Origin: Paenibacillus terrae
GTDB lineage: Bacteria > Bacillota > Bacilli > Paenibacillales > Paenibacillaceae
NCBI RefSeq assembly: GCF_000943545.1
Contig: NZ_JTHP01000003.1
Location: forward strand, 62,001-126,000
DNA: 64,000 nucleotides
Direction of reading: 5' to 3'
The position numbers and the translations under genes were made by a program. This document shows positions 7,409 to 15,837 of this stretch, one piece after another (the stretch's first letter is position 1; each line of letters starts with the position of its first letter). The notes beneath the pieces were generated by a model. That model made no database searches. It saw only the letters and a list, made by a program, of their open reading frames with translations, and was not told where the DNA came from.

Positions 7409-9307
7409 TTAGACGATTACTGTATAAAAAAGCTCCTGTTCCTTAATCACTTTATGCTGGTTTCCAGCAGGCTCCAGCTCACTAAACTGAGCTACGTTCG
7501 TAACAATAACAGGCGTAATCGTTTCGTAACCAGCCTTGCGAATCTCCGCCAAATCAAACTCCAGCAAGAGGTCGCCTACCTTTACTCGATCCCCTGCTTT
7601 CACATGAGAAGTAAAATGAAGGCCTTTCAGCTTAACCGTATCCATCCCAACGTGTATGAGCATTTCAAGCCCGGAATCACTCACCAAACCTATGGCATGT
7701 CCACTTTTGGCAATGGAGAATACTGTACCTTCAACTGGAGAAACAACGCGACCTTCAGATGGCTCAATAGCCCAACCTCTACCCATGATTTCCTGAGAAA
7801 AAGCAGGGTCATTGACTTCACTGAGCGGCTTCACCTCACCCATAATCGGGCTGTATACGGGGATTTTCTCGCCTTTTGGCAGTGAGGCCACAGGAGATGG
7901 TGCTACTTCCTCAGTAGAGATGTCTCCAGCAGCACCTATTGATGAAGCTTCTTCTTCCTTCACATCTTCAAAACCGATCAAATAGGTTGCCACTGTAGCA
8001 GCCGCAAATGCGATAATGATACCAAGAATTGCGTACAAGAAAGTTGGTCCGATAAACATTGCCAAGCCAGGCAAGCCAGCCAGTCCACCCATAACATAAG
8101 CTTTTGTGCCAAACAAGCCCATGAATCCTCCGCCAACGGCACCTCCGATCAACGCTGCGATAAATGGTTTTTTAAACCGCATGTTTACCCCATACATTGC
8201 AGGCTCGGTTACACCCATAATAGCTGTCAAGCTTGTGGAGAAAGCCAACGTTTTGATTTTGGCATTTTTGGATTTCAAGAATACACCCATTGTAGCGCCA
8301 GCCTGAGCCAAGTTAGCTGCTGCCATAATCGGAATCATGTAGTCATAGCCCAGCGTGGCGATAGAACCAATCATAATAGGAACCAATGCATAGTGCATAC
8401 CTGTCATGATGATCAGGGAGAAGGTACCGCCAAGCAGCAGACCTGCAAGTGGACCTGTATTTTCAAACAACCAAGAGATACCGCCCGACAGGCCATCACC
8501 AACAATAGTGCCCAGTGGTCCTACAGCAATCAACGTCAAAGGTACAATAATTAATAGAGTCAGTGTCGGAACAACAATCAGCTTCAATGATGCATGCGTA
8601 TACTTATCGATGAATTTTTCAACATAGGACGCCAGCCAGATGGCGATGACGATGGGAATAACAGTCGATGCATAGGTTGCCGCCGTCACCGGAAGACCGA
8701 TAAAGCTAACCTTCACATTGGATGCCAGCAATGCCGTAATCGTCGGATGCAAAATAGAGGCACCTATCGCAGCCGCGATAAACATGTTACTTCCCAGTTT
8801 TCTAGCAGCACTCACAGCCAGAATAATCGGCAGGAAATAGAATGCTCCGTCTCCTATTGCCGCTAAAATCGTATAGGTTTGGCTCTTATCGGACATCCAG
8901 TTCATTGCCACCAATAGAGCAATGATCCCTTTGATCATACCTGCACCGGTGATCGCCGGCAAAATAGGTGTAAACATACCAGCTATAAAGTCAAACAAAC
9001 TGCTGATCGGGTTTTGTTTTTTCTTAGATGTATTGCTTGCGCCTGTCTCACTTTGCGGCGCCTTGGACATGTTGCTCACCAATGATTTGTACACATTAGC
9101 TACATCATCACCGATAATAACCTGAAACTGGCCGCCACTCTCCATCACTCCCATGACGCCATCCGTTTTTTTCAACTGCTCTTTCTCAGCTTTCTTATTA
9201 TCATGAAGATTGAAGCGCAAGCGGGTCATGCAGTGAACTACCTGCTCAACGTTTTCTTCACCACCAACCAGTTTAAGTATCTCTTTGGATAATTGATTTC
9301 GATCCAT
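7409..9307 (-). CDS. bglP: PTS beta-glucoside-type transporter, EIIBCA
   Basis: 632 residues, three domains in the order B-C-A. IIB carries the phosphorylated Cys at residue ~26 in HCMTRLRF. IIC spans roughly residues 105-460 with conserved TEPAMYGVNMRFKKPF. IIA is C-terminal with SPVEGTVFS, KSGHAIGL and the active His in MLIHVGMDTVKL. This enzyme imports and phosphorylates a beta-glucoside or related sugar. I chose ATG 9307, eight bases after AGAGGA; the frame runs 31 codons further up without a site. It follows a LicT-type antiterminator gene and is preceded by a RAT overlapping a terminator. No phospho-beta-glucosidase gene is adjacent, so the sugar is not certain. Confidence 0.9.
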   Translation of the reverse strand: MDRNQLSKEILKLVGGEENVEQVVHCMTRLRFNLHDNKKAEKEQLKKTDGVMGVMESGGQFQVIIGDDVANVYKSLVSNMSKAPQSETGASNTSKKKQNPISSLFDFIAGMFTPILPAITGAGMIKGIIALLVAMNWMSDKSQTYTILAAIGDGAFYFLPIILAVSAARKLGSNMFIAAAIGASILHPTITALLASNVKVSFIGLPVTAATYASTVIPIVIAIWLASYVEKFIDKYTHASLKLIVVPTLTLLIIVPLTLIAVGPLGTIVGDGLSGGISWLFENTGPLAGLLLGGTFSLIIMTGMHYALVPIMIGSIATLGYDYMIPIMAAANLAQAGATMGVFLKSKNAKIKTLAFSTSLTAIMGVTEPAMYGVNMRFKKPFIAALIGGAVGGGFMGLFGTKAYVMGGLAGLPGLAMFIGPTFLYAILGIIIAFAAATVATYLIGFEDVKEEEASSIGAAGDISTEEVAPSPVASLPKGEKIPVYSPIMGEVKPLSEVNDPAFSQEIMGRGWAIEPSEGRVVSPVEGTVFSIAKSGHAIGLVSDSGLEMLIHVGMDTVKLKGLHFTSHVKAGDRVKVGDLLLEFDLAEIRKAGYETITPVIVTNVAQFSELEPAGNQHKVIKEQELFYTVIV

Positions 9308-9356
9308 GAGGGTTTCCTCTTTTCTTTTAAGATATAAAATGTGTAAATTGACAATA

Positions 9357-9421
9357 AAAAAACCTGAATACAGAAAGCAGACAGCTTTATAAAAAGCCAA
9401 TCTTCTTTCAGCATTCAGGTT
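9357..9421 (-). terminator. Conditional terminator in the bglP leader
   Basis: AAAACCTGAATGCTGAAAG pairs with CTTTCTGTATTCAGGTTT and is followed by a T-run. Its 5' arm shares bases with the RAT, so bound antiterminator protein should prevent it from forming. Confidence 0.85.
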
Positions 9422-9449
9422 TTGCCTTCTGGTTTAGAAGTAGCAATCC
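9418..9449 (-). promoter_or_regulatory. RAT (ribonucleic antiterminator) site of bglP
   Basis: A ~32-base element that begins GGATTGCTACT and ends AGGCAAAACC, the conserved flanks of RAT sites bound by the CAT domain of BglG/LicT/SacY-type proteins. It lies between the antiterminator gene and bglP and overlaps the following terminator. Confidence 0.9.
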
Positions 9450-9472
9450 TAAATCCCTGATCATCCATGAAA

Positions 9473-10306
9473 TCATTGATTTTTAATGATACGCTCGATA
9501 TGAATGGTGAGATATAGCATCTCATCCTGGGACAAGCTCCGACCATAGATTTTAGTCGTATAATCTCTTATTTTTTCAGCACAGGCGTAGGCATTCTTGT
9601 ACTGCACCTTAACCATATCATGAAGGGAATTATCTGCATTTTGTACAGGGGTCCCATTCATTACCCGTTGAGCAAAAAATTTGAGATGTGTAATAAAGCG
9701 GTAGTAGCTTAACGACTCTTCATCCAGCTCCATTACAAAAAAGCGGCTTACAATGTTCATGATATCCTTGACGATATTAGTCAGGGCTATCGTTTCGCGC
9801 ATTTCGCTGTTGAGCTGAGCATTCACCAGATGCAGAGCAATGAAGGCTCCCTCATCATCCGGAAGCGTAACTCCCAGCTTGTCCTGAATCATGTGCAGTG
9901 CTTTGGTCCCAATCGAAAATTCCTTGCGGTACATTCGTTTGATTTCCCAGAAAAGGGCGTTTTTTATATCCATCCCCAAACGATAACGCTCTATAGCAAA
10001 ATGGATATGATCCGTCAGCGAAATGTAGATGCTGTCATGTAATTCCACACCGAGTATCGTTTTGGCATATTGAATGATCTCATCAGAAATTTCAACATAT
10101 TCAATAGGGATATCAGACATCAGGGTCATCAGTTTGCGGGAAACCTCGGTGCTTTCAAGCTTAAAGATTTTCTCGATATGCCCTTCATCAATCTCATCGC
10201 CTGCGCTTTTTTTAAAAGCAATGCCTCTTCCCATAATGACTAATTCTTTCTGCTGCTCATCAATGACCGTTACGACATTGTTATTCAGCACCTTTGCTAT
10301 CTTCAT
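9473..10306 (-). CDS. licT: BglG/LicT-family transcriptional antiterminator
   Basis: 277 residues. The N-terminal ~55 residues are the RNA-binding CAT domain (MKIAKVLNNNVVTVIDEQ, MGRGIAFKKSAGDEID). Two PRD domains follow, with regulatory histidines in SLTDHIHFAIER and FIALHLVNAQ (PRD1) and in FITHLKFFAQR and LTIHIERI (PRD2), which the PTS phosphorylates according to sugar supply and catabolite state. It should bind the RAT in front of its own gene and the one in front of bglP. Licensed by substrate and HPr, it would let both genes be transcribed. The name is by family; GlcT- or SacT-type specificity cannot be told apart here. Confidence 0.9.
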   Translation of the reverse strand: MKIAKVLNNNVVTVIDEQQKELVIMGRGIAFKKSAGDEIDEGHIEKIFKLESTEVSRKLMTLMSDIPIEYVEISDEIIQYAKTILGVELHDSIYISLTDHIHFAIERYRLGMDIKNALFWEIKRMYRKEFSIGTKALHMIQDKLGVTLPDDEGAFIALHLVNAQLNSEMRETIALTNIVKDIMNIVSRFFVMELDEESLSYYRFITHLKFFAQRVMNGTPVQNADNSLHDMVKVQYKNAYACAEKIRDYTTKIYGRSLSQDEMLYLTIHIERIIKNQ

Positions 10307-10332
10307 TCCATCACCTTAGGCCGCTTGGAGTA

Positions 10333-10384
10333 GTAAAAAAAGGCAATACCAAAACTGACACTTAGTGCCTGCTTATGGTTTTGC
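10333..10384 (-). terminator. Conditional terminator in the antiterminator-gene leader
   Basis: GGCAAAACCA and TGGTATTGCC pair imperfectly and are followed by seven Ts. The upstream arm lies inside the RAT, as in the bglP leader. Confidence 0.7.
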
Positions 10385-10406
10385 CTGATACAATCAGTAA
10401 CAATCC
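10377..10406 (-). promoter_or_regulatory. RAT site in front of the antiterminator gene
   Basis: A 30-base element starting GGATTGTTACTG and ending CAGGCAAAACC, a near-perfect RAT. It places the regulator gene under its own antitermination control. Confidence 0.92.
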
Positions 10407-10436
10407 ACGAATGTGCAGTTTTGAATAACTGCCATC

Positions 10437-10465
10437 ATAATATCATATAAGAACTGAGCTGACAA
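10437..10465 (-). promoter_or_regulatory. Sigma-A promoter of the licT-bglP unit
   Basis: TTGTCA at 10465-10460 and TATTAT at 10442-10437, exactly 17 bases apart, ending about 30 bases before the RAT. Confidence 0.8.
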
Positions 10466-10473
10466 GTTTTTTT

Positions 10474-10487
10474 TGTAAACACTTTCA
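10474..10487 (-). promoter_or_regulatory. Probable cre site for CcpA
   Basis: TGTAAACACTTTCA matches the catabolite-responsive element consensus TGWAANCGNTNWCA except A for G at position 8. It sits eight bases upstream of the -35 box, so glucose repression of the PTS unit is plausible. Confidence 0.6.
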
Positions 10488-10504
10488 TAAGGCCCCTAGG
10501 CGAT

Positions 10505-10605
10505 GGGAGCACCAAATTACTGCCTCTAATCTGCACGATAGTGCTGCAGCGTGTCCGCTTTTGGAGTTAGAAAACACGATCCCTCCACTGGGGGAAATGA
10601 CAAGT
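10505..10605 (-). pseudogene. Remnant of a PTS IIA domain downstream of the IIC-only gene
   Basis: Just past the stop of the IIC-only gene, and in another frame, about 30 codons read IEGLVISPSGGIVFSNSKSG followed by HAAALSC. They align with the IIA start of the neighbouring bglP product (SEGRVVSPVEGTVFSIAKSG, HAIGLVS). The sequence then loses similarity and the active-site His region is gone. This indicates that the IIC gene once carried a IIA domain now lost by frameshift and deletion. Confidence 0.7.
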
Positions 10606-10630
10606 CCTTCGATGGTTTATTCGAAGCCGC

Positions 10631-11866
10631 CTAGTTGTTGGCGCTCTTTTCCACTGCCAAATCCGAAGCAGTGCTGGTGCCAGATGTGGATGGTCCTTTT
10701 GAATGTTCCTCTTTTTCCTCCACAAAGCCCATGAGATACGTAATTACACCAGCCGTCACAAACGAAATGACCATCCCCAAAACGGCATACACAAGCGTGG
10801 AGTCACTAAACAGCGGTAAAGTCATTAGTCCGAATAAGCTTACCAGAGCAGTGATCGCCGTTTCAAACAGGCACACAAATGCCCCACCAATGGCCCCGCC
10901 GATCAACGCAGCAAGAAACGGTTTTTTGAAACGTACATTAACACCATACATGGCCGGTTCAATGATTCCTAGCATGGCTAACAAGCCTGTGGTTGCGGCC
11001 AGCGCCTTGACTTTGGAATTTTTGGATTTAATACATACGCCGAACGCCGCCCCCGCTTGAGCCATAACCGTCGCCACCATGACAGGAGCAATGTAATCAT
11101 AGCCCGTCGCAGCAACGGATTCCAGCATATCGTTCACCAGCATATATTGCATGCCCGAAAAATGAAGCAAAGGTATAGTGCCTCCATACAGCAGACCCGC
11201 CAATACTTCCGAATTGAAGAAGAACAATGAAGAAAATTCTTCTGACAATGTATGAGCCAGGGTAGTCCACAGCGGACCAAAAACAAACAGCAATAAAGGC
11301 ATGATAATGATGAGTGTCAACGTTGGGGCAACCAGCAGCTTAATGGCATAGCGATTTAATTTGCCCAATCCTTGCTCAATCTTCGCTGCAAGCCAAACGG
11401 CAATAAGGATCAGTATAAAAGAAGAAATATATTGCGGCTCCGCCACTGGTAAACTGGTCGAGCTGATCTCTTTAGCGGACTTCAGCATTTCTGTAAGGTC
11501 GGGAAGAAATGAGCATCCCCCGATGACCATGGCAATGAATATATTGCTGCCAAGCTTTTTGGCCGCACTTACCGCTACCATAATAGGTAAAAGATAAAAT
11601 ACTATTTTGCCAATGTACGATAGAATAATAAAAATTTTAAAATTAGAATGAAGATCCAGATACAACAAGACAGAAGCAATCACCTGAATGATTCCCGCCC
11701 CGATCAGTGCCGGCAGGATTGAGGTAAATACGCCCGAAATAAAATCAAACAGTCGACTTACCGGATTCCTTGCTGTGCCAGCTTTTCCATTGCCGGAAGC
11801 AAGCTCCTGTTTGTTTTCTCCTCCTGCCTGCGAACTCATTTCTTTGGAAAGTAAATCCTGATTCAT
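10631..11866 (-). CDS. PTS EIIC domain protein lacking IIB and IIA
   Basis: 411 residues from ATG 11866. The N-terminus DLLSKEMSSQAGGEN resembles the start of the bglP product (QLSKEILKLVGGEEN), but the rest of the IIB domain with its phosphorylated Cys is missing, and the chain goes straight into IIC (NPVSRLFDFISGVFTSILPA). IIC itself appears complete, with IIEPAMYGVNVRFKKPF. The IIA domain ends as a decayed remnant downstream. Alone it cannot phosphorylate a sugar; it might use IIB/IIA of another PTS, act as a channel, or be a dying gene. No RAT was found in front of it. Confidence 0.85.
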   Translation of the reverse strand: MNQDLLSKEMSSQAGGENKQELASGNGKAGTARNPVSRLFDFISGVFTSILPALIGAGIIQVIASVLLYLDLHSNFKIFIILSYIGKIVFYLLPIMVAVSAAKKLGSNIFIAMVIGGCSFLPDLTEMLKSAKEISSTSLPVAEPQYISSFILILIAVWLAAKIEQGLGKLNRYAIKLLVAPTLTLIIIMPLLLFVFGPLWTTLAHTLSEEFSSLFFFNSEVLAGLLYGGTIPLLHFSGMQYMLVNDMLESVAATGYDYIAPVMVATVMAQAGAAFGVCIKSKNSKVKALAATTGLLAMLGIIEPAMYGVNVRFKKPFLAALIGGAIGGAFVCLFETAITALVSLFGLMTLPLFSDSTLVYAVLGMVISFVTAGVITYLMGFVEEKEEHSKGPSTSGTSTASDLAVEKSANN

Positions 11867-11968
11867 AAAAGCCTTTTCCCCTTTTTTATGTATATTGAAG
11901 GCCACATTCGTACTTAATATATAACTGCTTACAGGAAGTACATGGAAAGTGACATTCCTTATACTACT

Positions 11969-12011
11969 TTCATTCCTTCTTTTTTACAATAGTCTTAAAA
12001 GAAGGAATGAG
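11969..12011. repeat. Perfect inverted repeat in the IIC/chemoreceptor intergenic region
   Basis: TCATTCCTTCTTTT and AAAAGAAGGAATGA flank a 15-base centre. No T-run follows on either strand, so it is less likely a terminator than an operator or a structured leader for the leftward IIC gene. The rest of 11906-12380 holds no gene that I can see. Confidence 0.6.
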
Positions 12012-12380
12012 ATATTCATTTTCATGCTCTGATGATTTCACATCAAGCTTACATCTAATAGCCCACGACCATAGTTACATTTTTTTGTTTGTTTTTGGGC
12101 AAATATGACTATTCAACCGCCTGTTAATTATGTAAAATAGGTCTAACCTACTTTTTAGTAATTCATGGATTGCTTCCCTTTCTTGTTCTTGCCCCTTGAA
12201 TACAACTGAAATATACATAGAATCCGAACATTTTCAGTTTTCTCTTCAAGCAGAAAAGGAAATTAAGTAGATCATGACGTGTCTAATGTAAATTGGACAA
12301 GCGACCTACTTCAAGCAGGGAAATCTGTATATTTTCTTTTTAATACCAACTTATCATTATCATGTGAGAGGAGATTTTCC

Positions 12381-14081
12381 ATGCAACGTTTTAATCGTTC
12401 CATTGGCGCAAGATTGCGGATTATGATTGTATTGATTCTGCTCTTCGCGTCCCTTCTGTTCAGTGTCAGTTTTTATGTAGTATCCATGAGTATCATTAAT
12501 AACAGTGTCATTCCTCAGGTGGATCAAATGCTGGAAACCGGGGCCAAGAGTGTGTATCAGGATCTTAATATTTCTTTGGCAGTCCAGGCACAGCAAGGAA
12601 ATGGTTCGGATTCCGGGTCTGGTATGCAGATGGAATCTTATCTTCAGGATAAGGTTAACACTCTTAAGCTTGAATCGGCATATATCGCAGTGGTGAAAGA
12701 TGGTAAGGCCGAGGTTATCGCACGAAATGAAAAATCGTTATATAAGGTCAAGGATGCACTGGTTCCTGTGGAGGATATCAAAAAAGCAAAACAAGGCGAG
12801 ATGAATGTTAGCGATATTTACAGCGATTCATACGGAGTACACAAAACTGCCTTCTTTGCCATATCGGGCAGTAACCTGGTCCTGGGTGTGAACGAGGACG
12901 TTGGCTTTGTGCAGGACAAATCCCAACAAATTTTATGGATTTGCATAGGTATTACAATTGTAACGCTCCTGCTGGGTGGAATTATTTCCACCATTGTCGT
13001 GCGCAAGGTTGTAGAGCCTATTGCCGAATTGGTTCGTCATAGTGAAAAAATTGCTCAAGGTGACCTGTCACAAGAACCGAACGTTATCGGTAACAACGAA
13101 ATTGCGCAGCTTGCCCGCAGCTTCCAATCCATGTCTCACAATCTGAAAGAAATGATCGGTCATGTGCTTTCCACATCCGGTGCGGTTGTACAAGGCTCGG
13201 ACGAGCTGCTTCGCCGGACTGAAGCCATGGGTGTAAAAGTACAGGACTCTACCGTTGCCGCAGAGGAAGTGGCAAAGGGTAGTACCAGCATAGCTTCTGC
13301 TGCTGCCGAAAATGCACAGGCTATGGAGGAAATCGCACAAGGCGTTCAGCATATTGCCTCCTCTGCCAATGATGTATCCGATCAGATCAGTGAAGCAACC
13401 GAAGAAACAGTGAACGGCAATACACTCGCTCAAAATGCTGTAGCTCAAATGTCGCAGGTAGGACAGGCTGCCGATGAGTCGCTTCGATACATCCATAGTA
13501 TGAATGAGCGCTCCGAGGCCATCGGAAGCATCGTTTCGGCTATTTTTGACATTACAAAACAGATTCAAATGCTGTCTCTGAATGCCTCCATTGAGGCTGC
13601 TCGTGCAGGTGAACATGGACGCGGCTTCGCCGTTGTAGCCGGAGAGGTTCGCAAGCTCGCCGAGCAGTCAAAAGAAGCGACACAGCAAATTTCCGATTAC
13701 CTGGTAACCATTCAGGAAGTATCGCAACAGTCCGTTGACTCTGTGACCCGGGTCAGCCGTGAAATTCATTCGGGAACGGAAATGGTGCAGCAAGCGAGTA
13801 CAGCCTTTAATCAGCTAAGTCAGCTCATGCAGACGATCAATGCAACGATTCAGACGGTATCCGCAGCAACAGAGCAGGTATCCGCCAGCTCAGAGCAGGT
13901 ATCGGCATCCGTGGAGGAGACAGCTCTCATCGCTGCCAATGCCCAGCATATGATTCAGGAAATCGGTTTTAATGCCGATGAGCAACTGAATGAAATGGAA
14001 GGCCACAGCGAGGTCGTACGGCAATTAAGCAAGCAAGCGACCGAACTGCAAACAGCCGTACAAAAATTCAAAATCAACTAA
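12381..14081 (+). CDS. Methyl-accepting chemotaxis protein
   Basis: 566 residues from ATG 12381, eight bases after GAGAGGAG. Layout: a first membrane segment at ~14-36 (IVLILLFASLLFSVSFYVV), an external sensor of ~140 residues that I cannot assign to a ligand, a second membrane segment at ~178-200, a HAMP domain with a VVEPI start, and a long cytoplasmic signalling hairpin. The tip contains the highly conserved LSLNASIEAARAGEHGRGFA and VVAGEVRKLAEQS. There is no C-terminal pentapeptide tether. It would signal to CheA/CheW to steer motility. It stands alone, between a PTS gene and the B12 locus; the ligand is unknown. Confidence 0.93.
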   Translation: MQRFNRSIGARLRIMIVLILLFASLLFSVSFYVVSMSIINNSVIPQVDQMLETGAKSVYQDLNISLAVQAQQGNGSDSGSGMQMESYLQDKVNTLKLESAYIAVVKDGKAEVIARNEKSLYKVKDALVPVEDIKKAKQGEMNVSDIYSDSYGVHKTAFFAISGSNLVLGVNEDVGFVQDKSQQILWICIGITIVTLLLGGIISTIVVRKVVEPIAELVRHSEKIAQGDLSQEPNVIGNNEIAQLARSFQSMSHNLKEMIGHVLSTSGAVVQGSDELLRRTEAMGVKVQDSTVAAEEVAKGSTSIASAAAENAQAMEEIAQGVQHIASSANDVSDQISEATEETVNGNTLAQNAVAQMSQVGQAADESLRYIHSMNERSEAIGSIVSAIFDITKQIQMLSLNASIEAARAGEHGRGFAVVAGEVRKLAEQSKEATQQISDYLVTIQEVSQQSVDSVTRVSREIHSGTEMVQQASTAFNQLSQLMQTINATIQTVSAATEQVSASSEQVSASVEETALIAANAQHMIQEIGFNADEQLNEMEGHSEVVRQLSKQATELQTAVQKFKIN

Positions 14082-14097
14082 GATGAACTACAAGGAA

Positions 14098-14146
14098 AGA
14101 GGTATCTCTCGGCCACGATCACGGCTGTGGAGATACCTCTTTATTT
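14098..14146. terminator. Terminator between the convergent chemoreceptor and cobQ genes
   Basis: AAAGAGGTATCTC pairs with GAGATACCTCTTT around a GC-rich inner stem; a T-rich tail follows on the plus strand and the same hairpin faces cobQ on the minus strand. Confidence 0.85.
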
Positions 14147-14181
14147 TTTAAAGCGTGATGTTATACGATCATCTATAAAGG

Positions 14182-15798
14182 TTAAGAGTCCATCCCCATA
14201 ATGCGGTAGATTCGGTCCATGTCCAAATGGGCCCGTACCACCTCTGCAACACGGTCAAACTCACGTTCCTTGGCTTCACGTACGGTAAAGGTGCTGTCCA
14301 TCGCTGCCAAACCCTTGGCTTGTCTCAATCCATCCAACCAGGAACGACGAAAACGATCGTTATCAAACACCCCATGCAAATAGGTACCCCATACTTTACC
14401 ATCCGCTGTTCCCCAACCCTCCTCAAAGGTTGTTCCCTCGCCGCGACGAATATGGAATAACGTGTGCATTGGGTTCATTTCCTCGGCACTATCTGTAGGC
14501 GCGTGTGGTTCCGTAACACATTCCGTAACGCCCATATGTATTTCATAGCCTTCAATCATCGTCGCGGGAGCAGAATCCGAATCGGGCGCAATTAGCAACA
14601 ATGGGCAGTGATTAGACAAGGTTCCCTGTACGCGTACCGTTTGCTTTTCCTTTAAAAAGGTTGTGGATAGCGCCAGCCAACCTAACCCTTCTGCCTGCTG
14701 CGGCATACCAGATTCGACGGCTTCGGGATCAAACAAGGCTGTGCCGAGCATCTGATAACCTCCACAAATGCCAACTAACTGCGTGCGTCCCGTAGTCATA
14801 GCCTCCCGAATGTCCTGCTCCAGACCTCTTGTTCGCAATTCAAGCAGATCGCCAATCGTGTCCTTCGTCCCCGGTAAAATAATAGCGTCAGGTACACCCA
14901 GTTCTCCGGCCTCCGTGACATAACGTACACTCACATCCGGCTCTGCGGCCAAAGCATCCGTGTCTGTAAAATTGGAAATACGCGGATAACGAATGACCGC
15001 GATGTCCAGCGCTTTATCCTTTGCAGACAGCTTGGGCTTCTTGTCCAGCACCACAGAATCCTCTGCCTCAATGCGGATATCCGGTAGATAGGGCAGCACG
15101 CCGAGTACAGGAATACCGGTTCGTTCCTCCAGCCAGTCCAGTCCCGGCTGAAGCAGGGACAGATCCCCTCTGAACTTGTTAATGACAAATCCACGGATAC
15201 GCTGCACCTCATGCGGCTCCAGCAGCTCAATCGTTCCTACCAGAGAAGCGAAAACACCGCCCCGGTCGATATCCGAAATAAGCAGCACTGGAGCGTCCGC
15301 CCAGCCCGCAAGATTCATATTTACAATATCGCGGTCCTTTAAATTAATTTCTGCCGGACTGCCTGCCCCTTCCATAAGCACAATGTCATAGGTATCACGC
15401 AGCCGATTCAGCGCGTCCATGACCGTCTGTTTGGCTTGCGGCAAAAATTTCTTTCGATAATCGGAAGCACTCATATATGCATAAGGCACACCGTGAACAA
15501 CAATTTGTGAATGCATATCCTTGACCGGCTTGATCAAAATCGGGTTCATGTCAGTCGTCGCTTCAATACCGCAGGCTTCTGCCTGCACACCCTGAGCGCG
15601 TCCAATTTCTTTGCCGTCCTCGGTGACATAAGAATTTAGCGCCATATTTTGTGACTTGAACGGTGCAGGATGATAGCCATCCTGCGTGAATATACGGCAC
15701 AGTGCAGTGGTCACCACGCTTTTGCCCACATCCGATGCTGTGCCCTGAAGCATAAGCACTGCTGCGGGATTCGTGCGGGACGGTTCGAAATTTGACAA
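14182..15798 (-). CDS. cobQ: Cobyric acid synthase CobQ/CbiP
   Basis: 538 residues. The N-terminal half is a dethiobiotin-synthetase-like ATPase with the P-loop GTASDVGKS and motifs TDMNPILIKPV and LMEGAGSPAEINL. The C-terminal half is a class I glutamine amidotransferase with LVGICGGYQMLG (nucleophile Cys) and the His in GTYLHGVFDN. It amidates four carboxylates of adenosyl-cobyrinic diamide to give cobyric acid. It is the last gene of the leftward btuFCD-cobTUSQ run and ends at a shared terminator. Confidence 0.95.
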   Translation of the reverse strand: MSNFEPSRTNPAAVLMLQGTASDVGKSVVTTALCRIFTQDGYHPAPFKSQNMALNSYVTEDGKEIGRAQGVQAEACGIEATTDMNPILIKPVKDMHSQIVVHGVPYAYMSASDYRKKFLPQAKQTVMDALNRLRDTYDIVLMEGAGSPAEINLKDRDIVNMNLAGWADAPVLLISDIDRGGVFASLVGTIELLEPHEVQRIRGFVINKFRGDLSLLQPGLDWLEERTGIPVLGVLPYLPDIRIEAEDSVVLDKKPKLSAKDKALDIAVIRYPRISNFTDTDALAAEPDVSVRYVTEAGELGVPDAIILPGTKDTIGDLLELRTRGLEQDIREAMTTGRTQLVGICGGYQMLGTALFDPEAVESGMPQQAEGLGWLALSTTFLKEKQTVRVQGTLSNHCPLLLIAPDSDSAPATMIEGYEIHMGVTECVTEPHAPTDSAEEMNPMHTLFHIRRGEGTTFEEGWGTADGKVWGTYLHGVFDNDRFRRSWLDGLRQAKGLAAMDSTFTVREAKEREFDRVAEVVRAHLDMDRIYRIMGMDS

Positions 15799-15837
15799 TT
15801 GCCTCTTCTCCTTTTACCAATTCATTTAAAAATCTGC

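Noticed and set aside
12121-12380. Sigma-D motility promoter before the chemoreceptor
   Set aside because: No convincing TAAA-N15-GCCGATAT pair was found.
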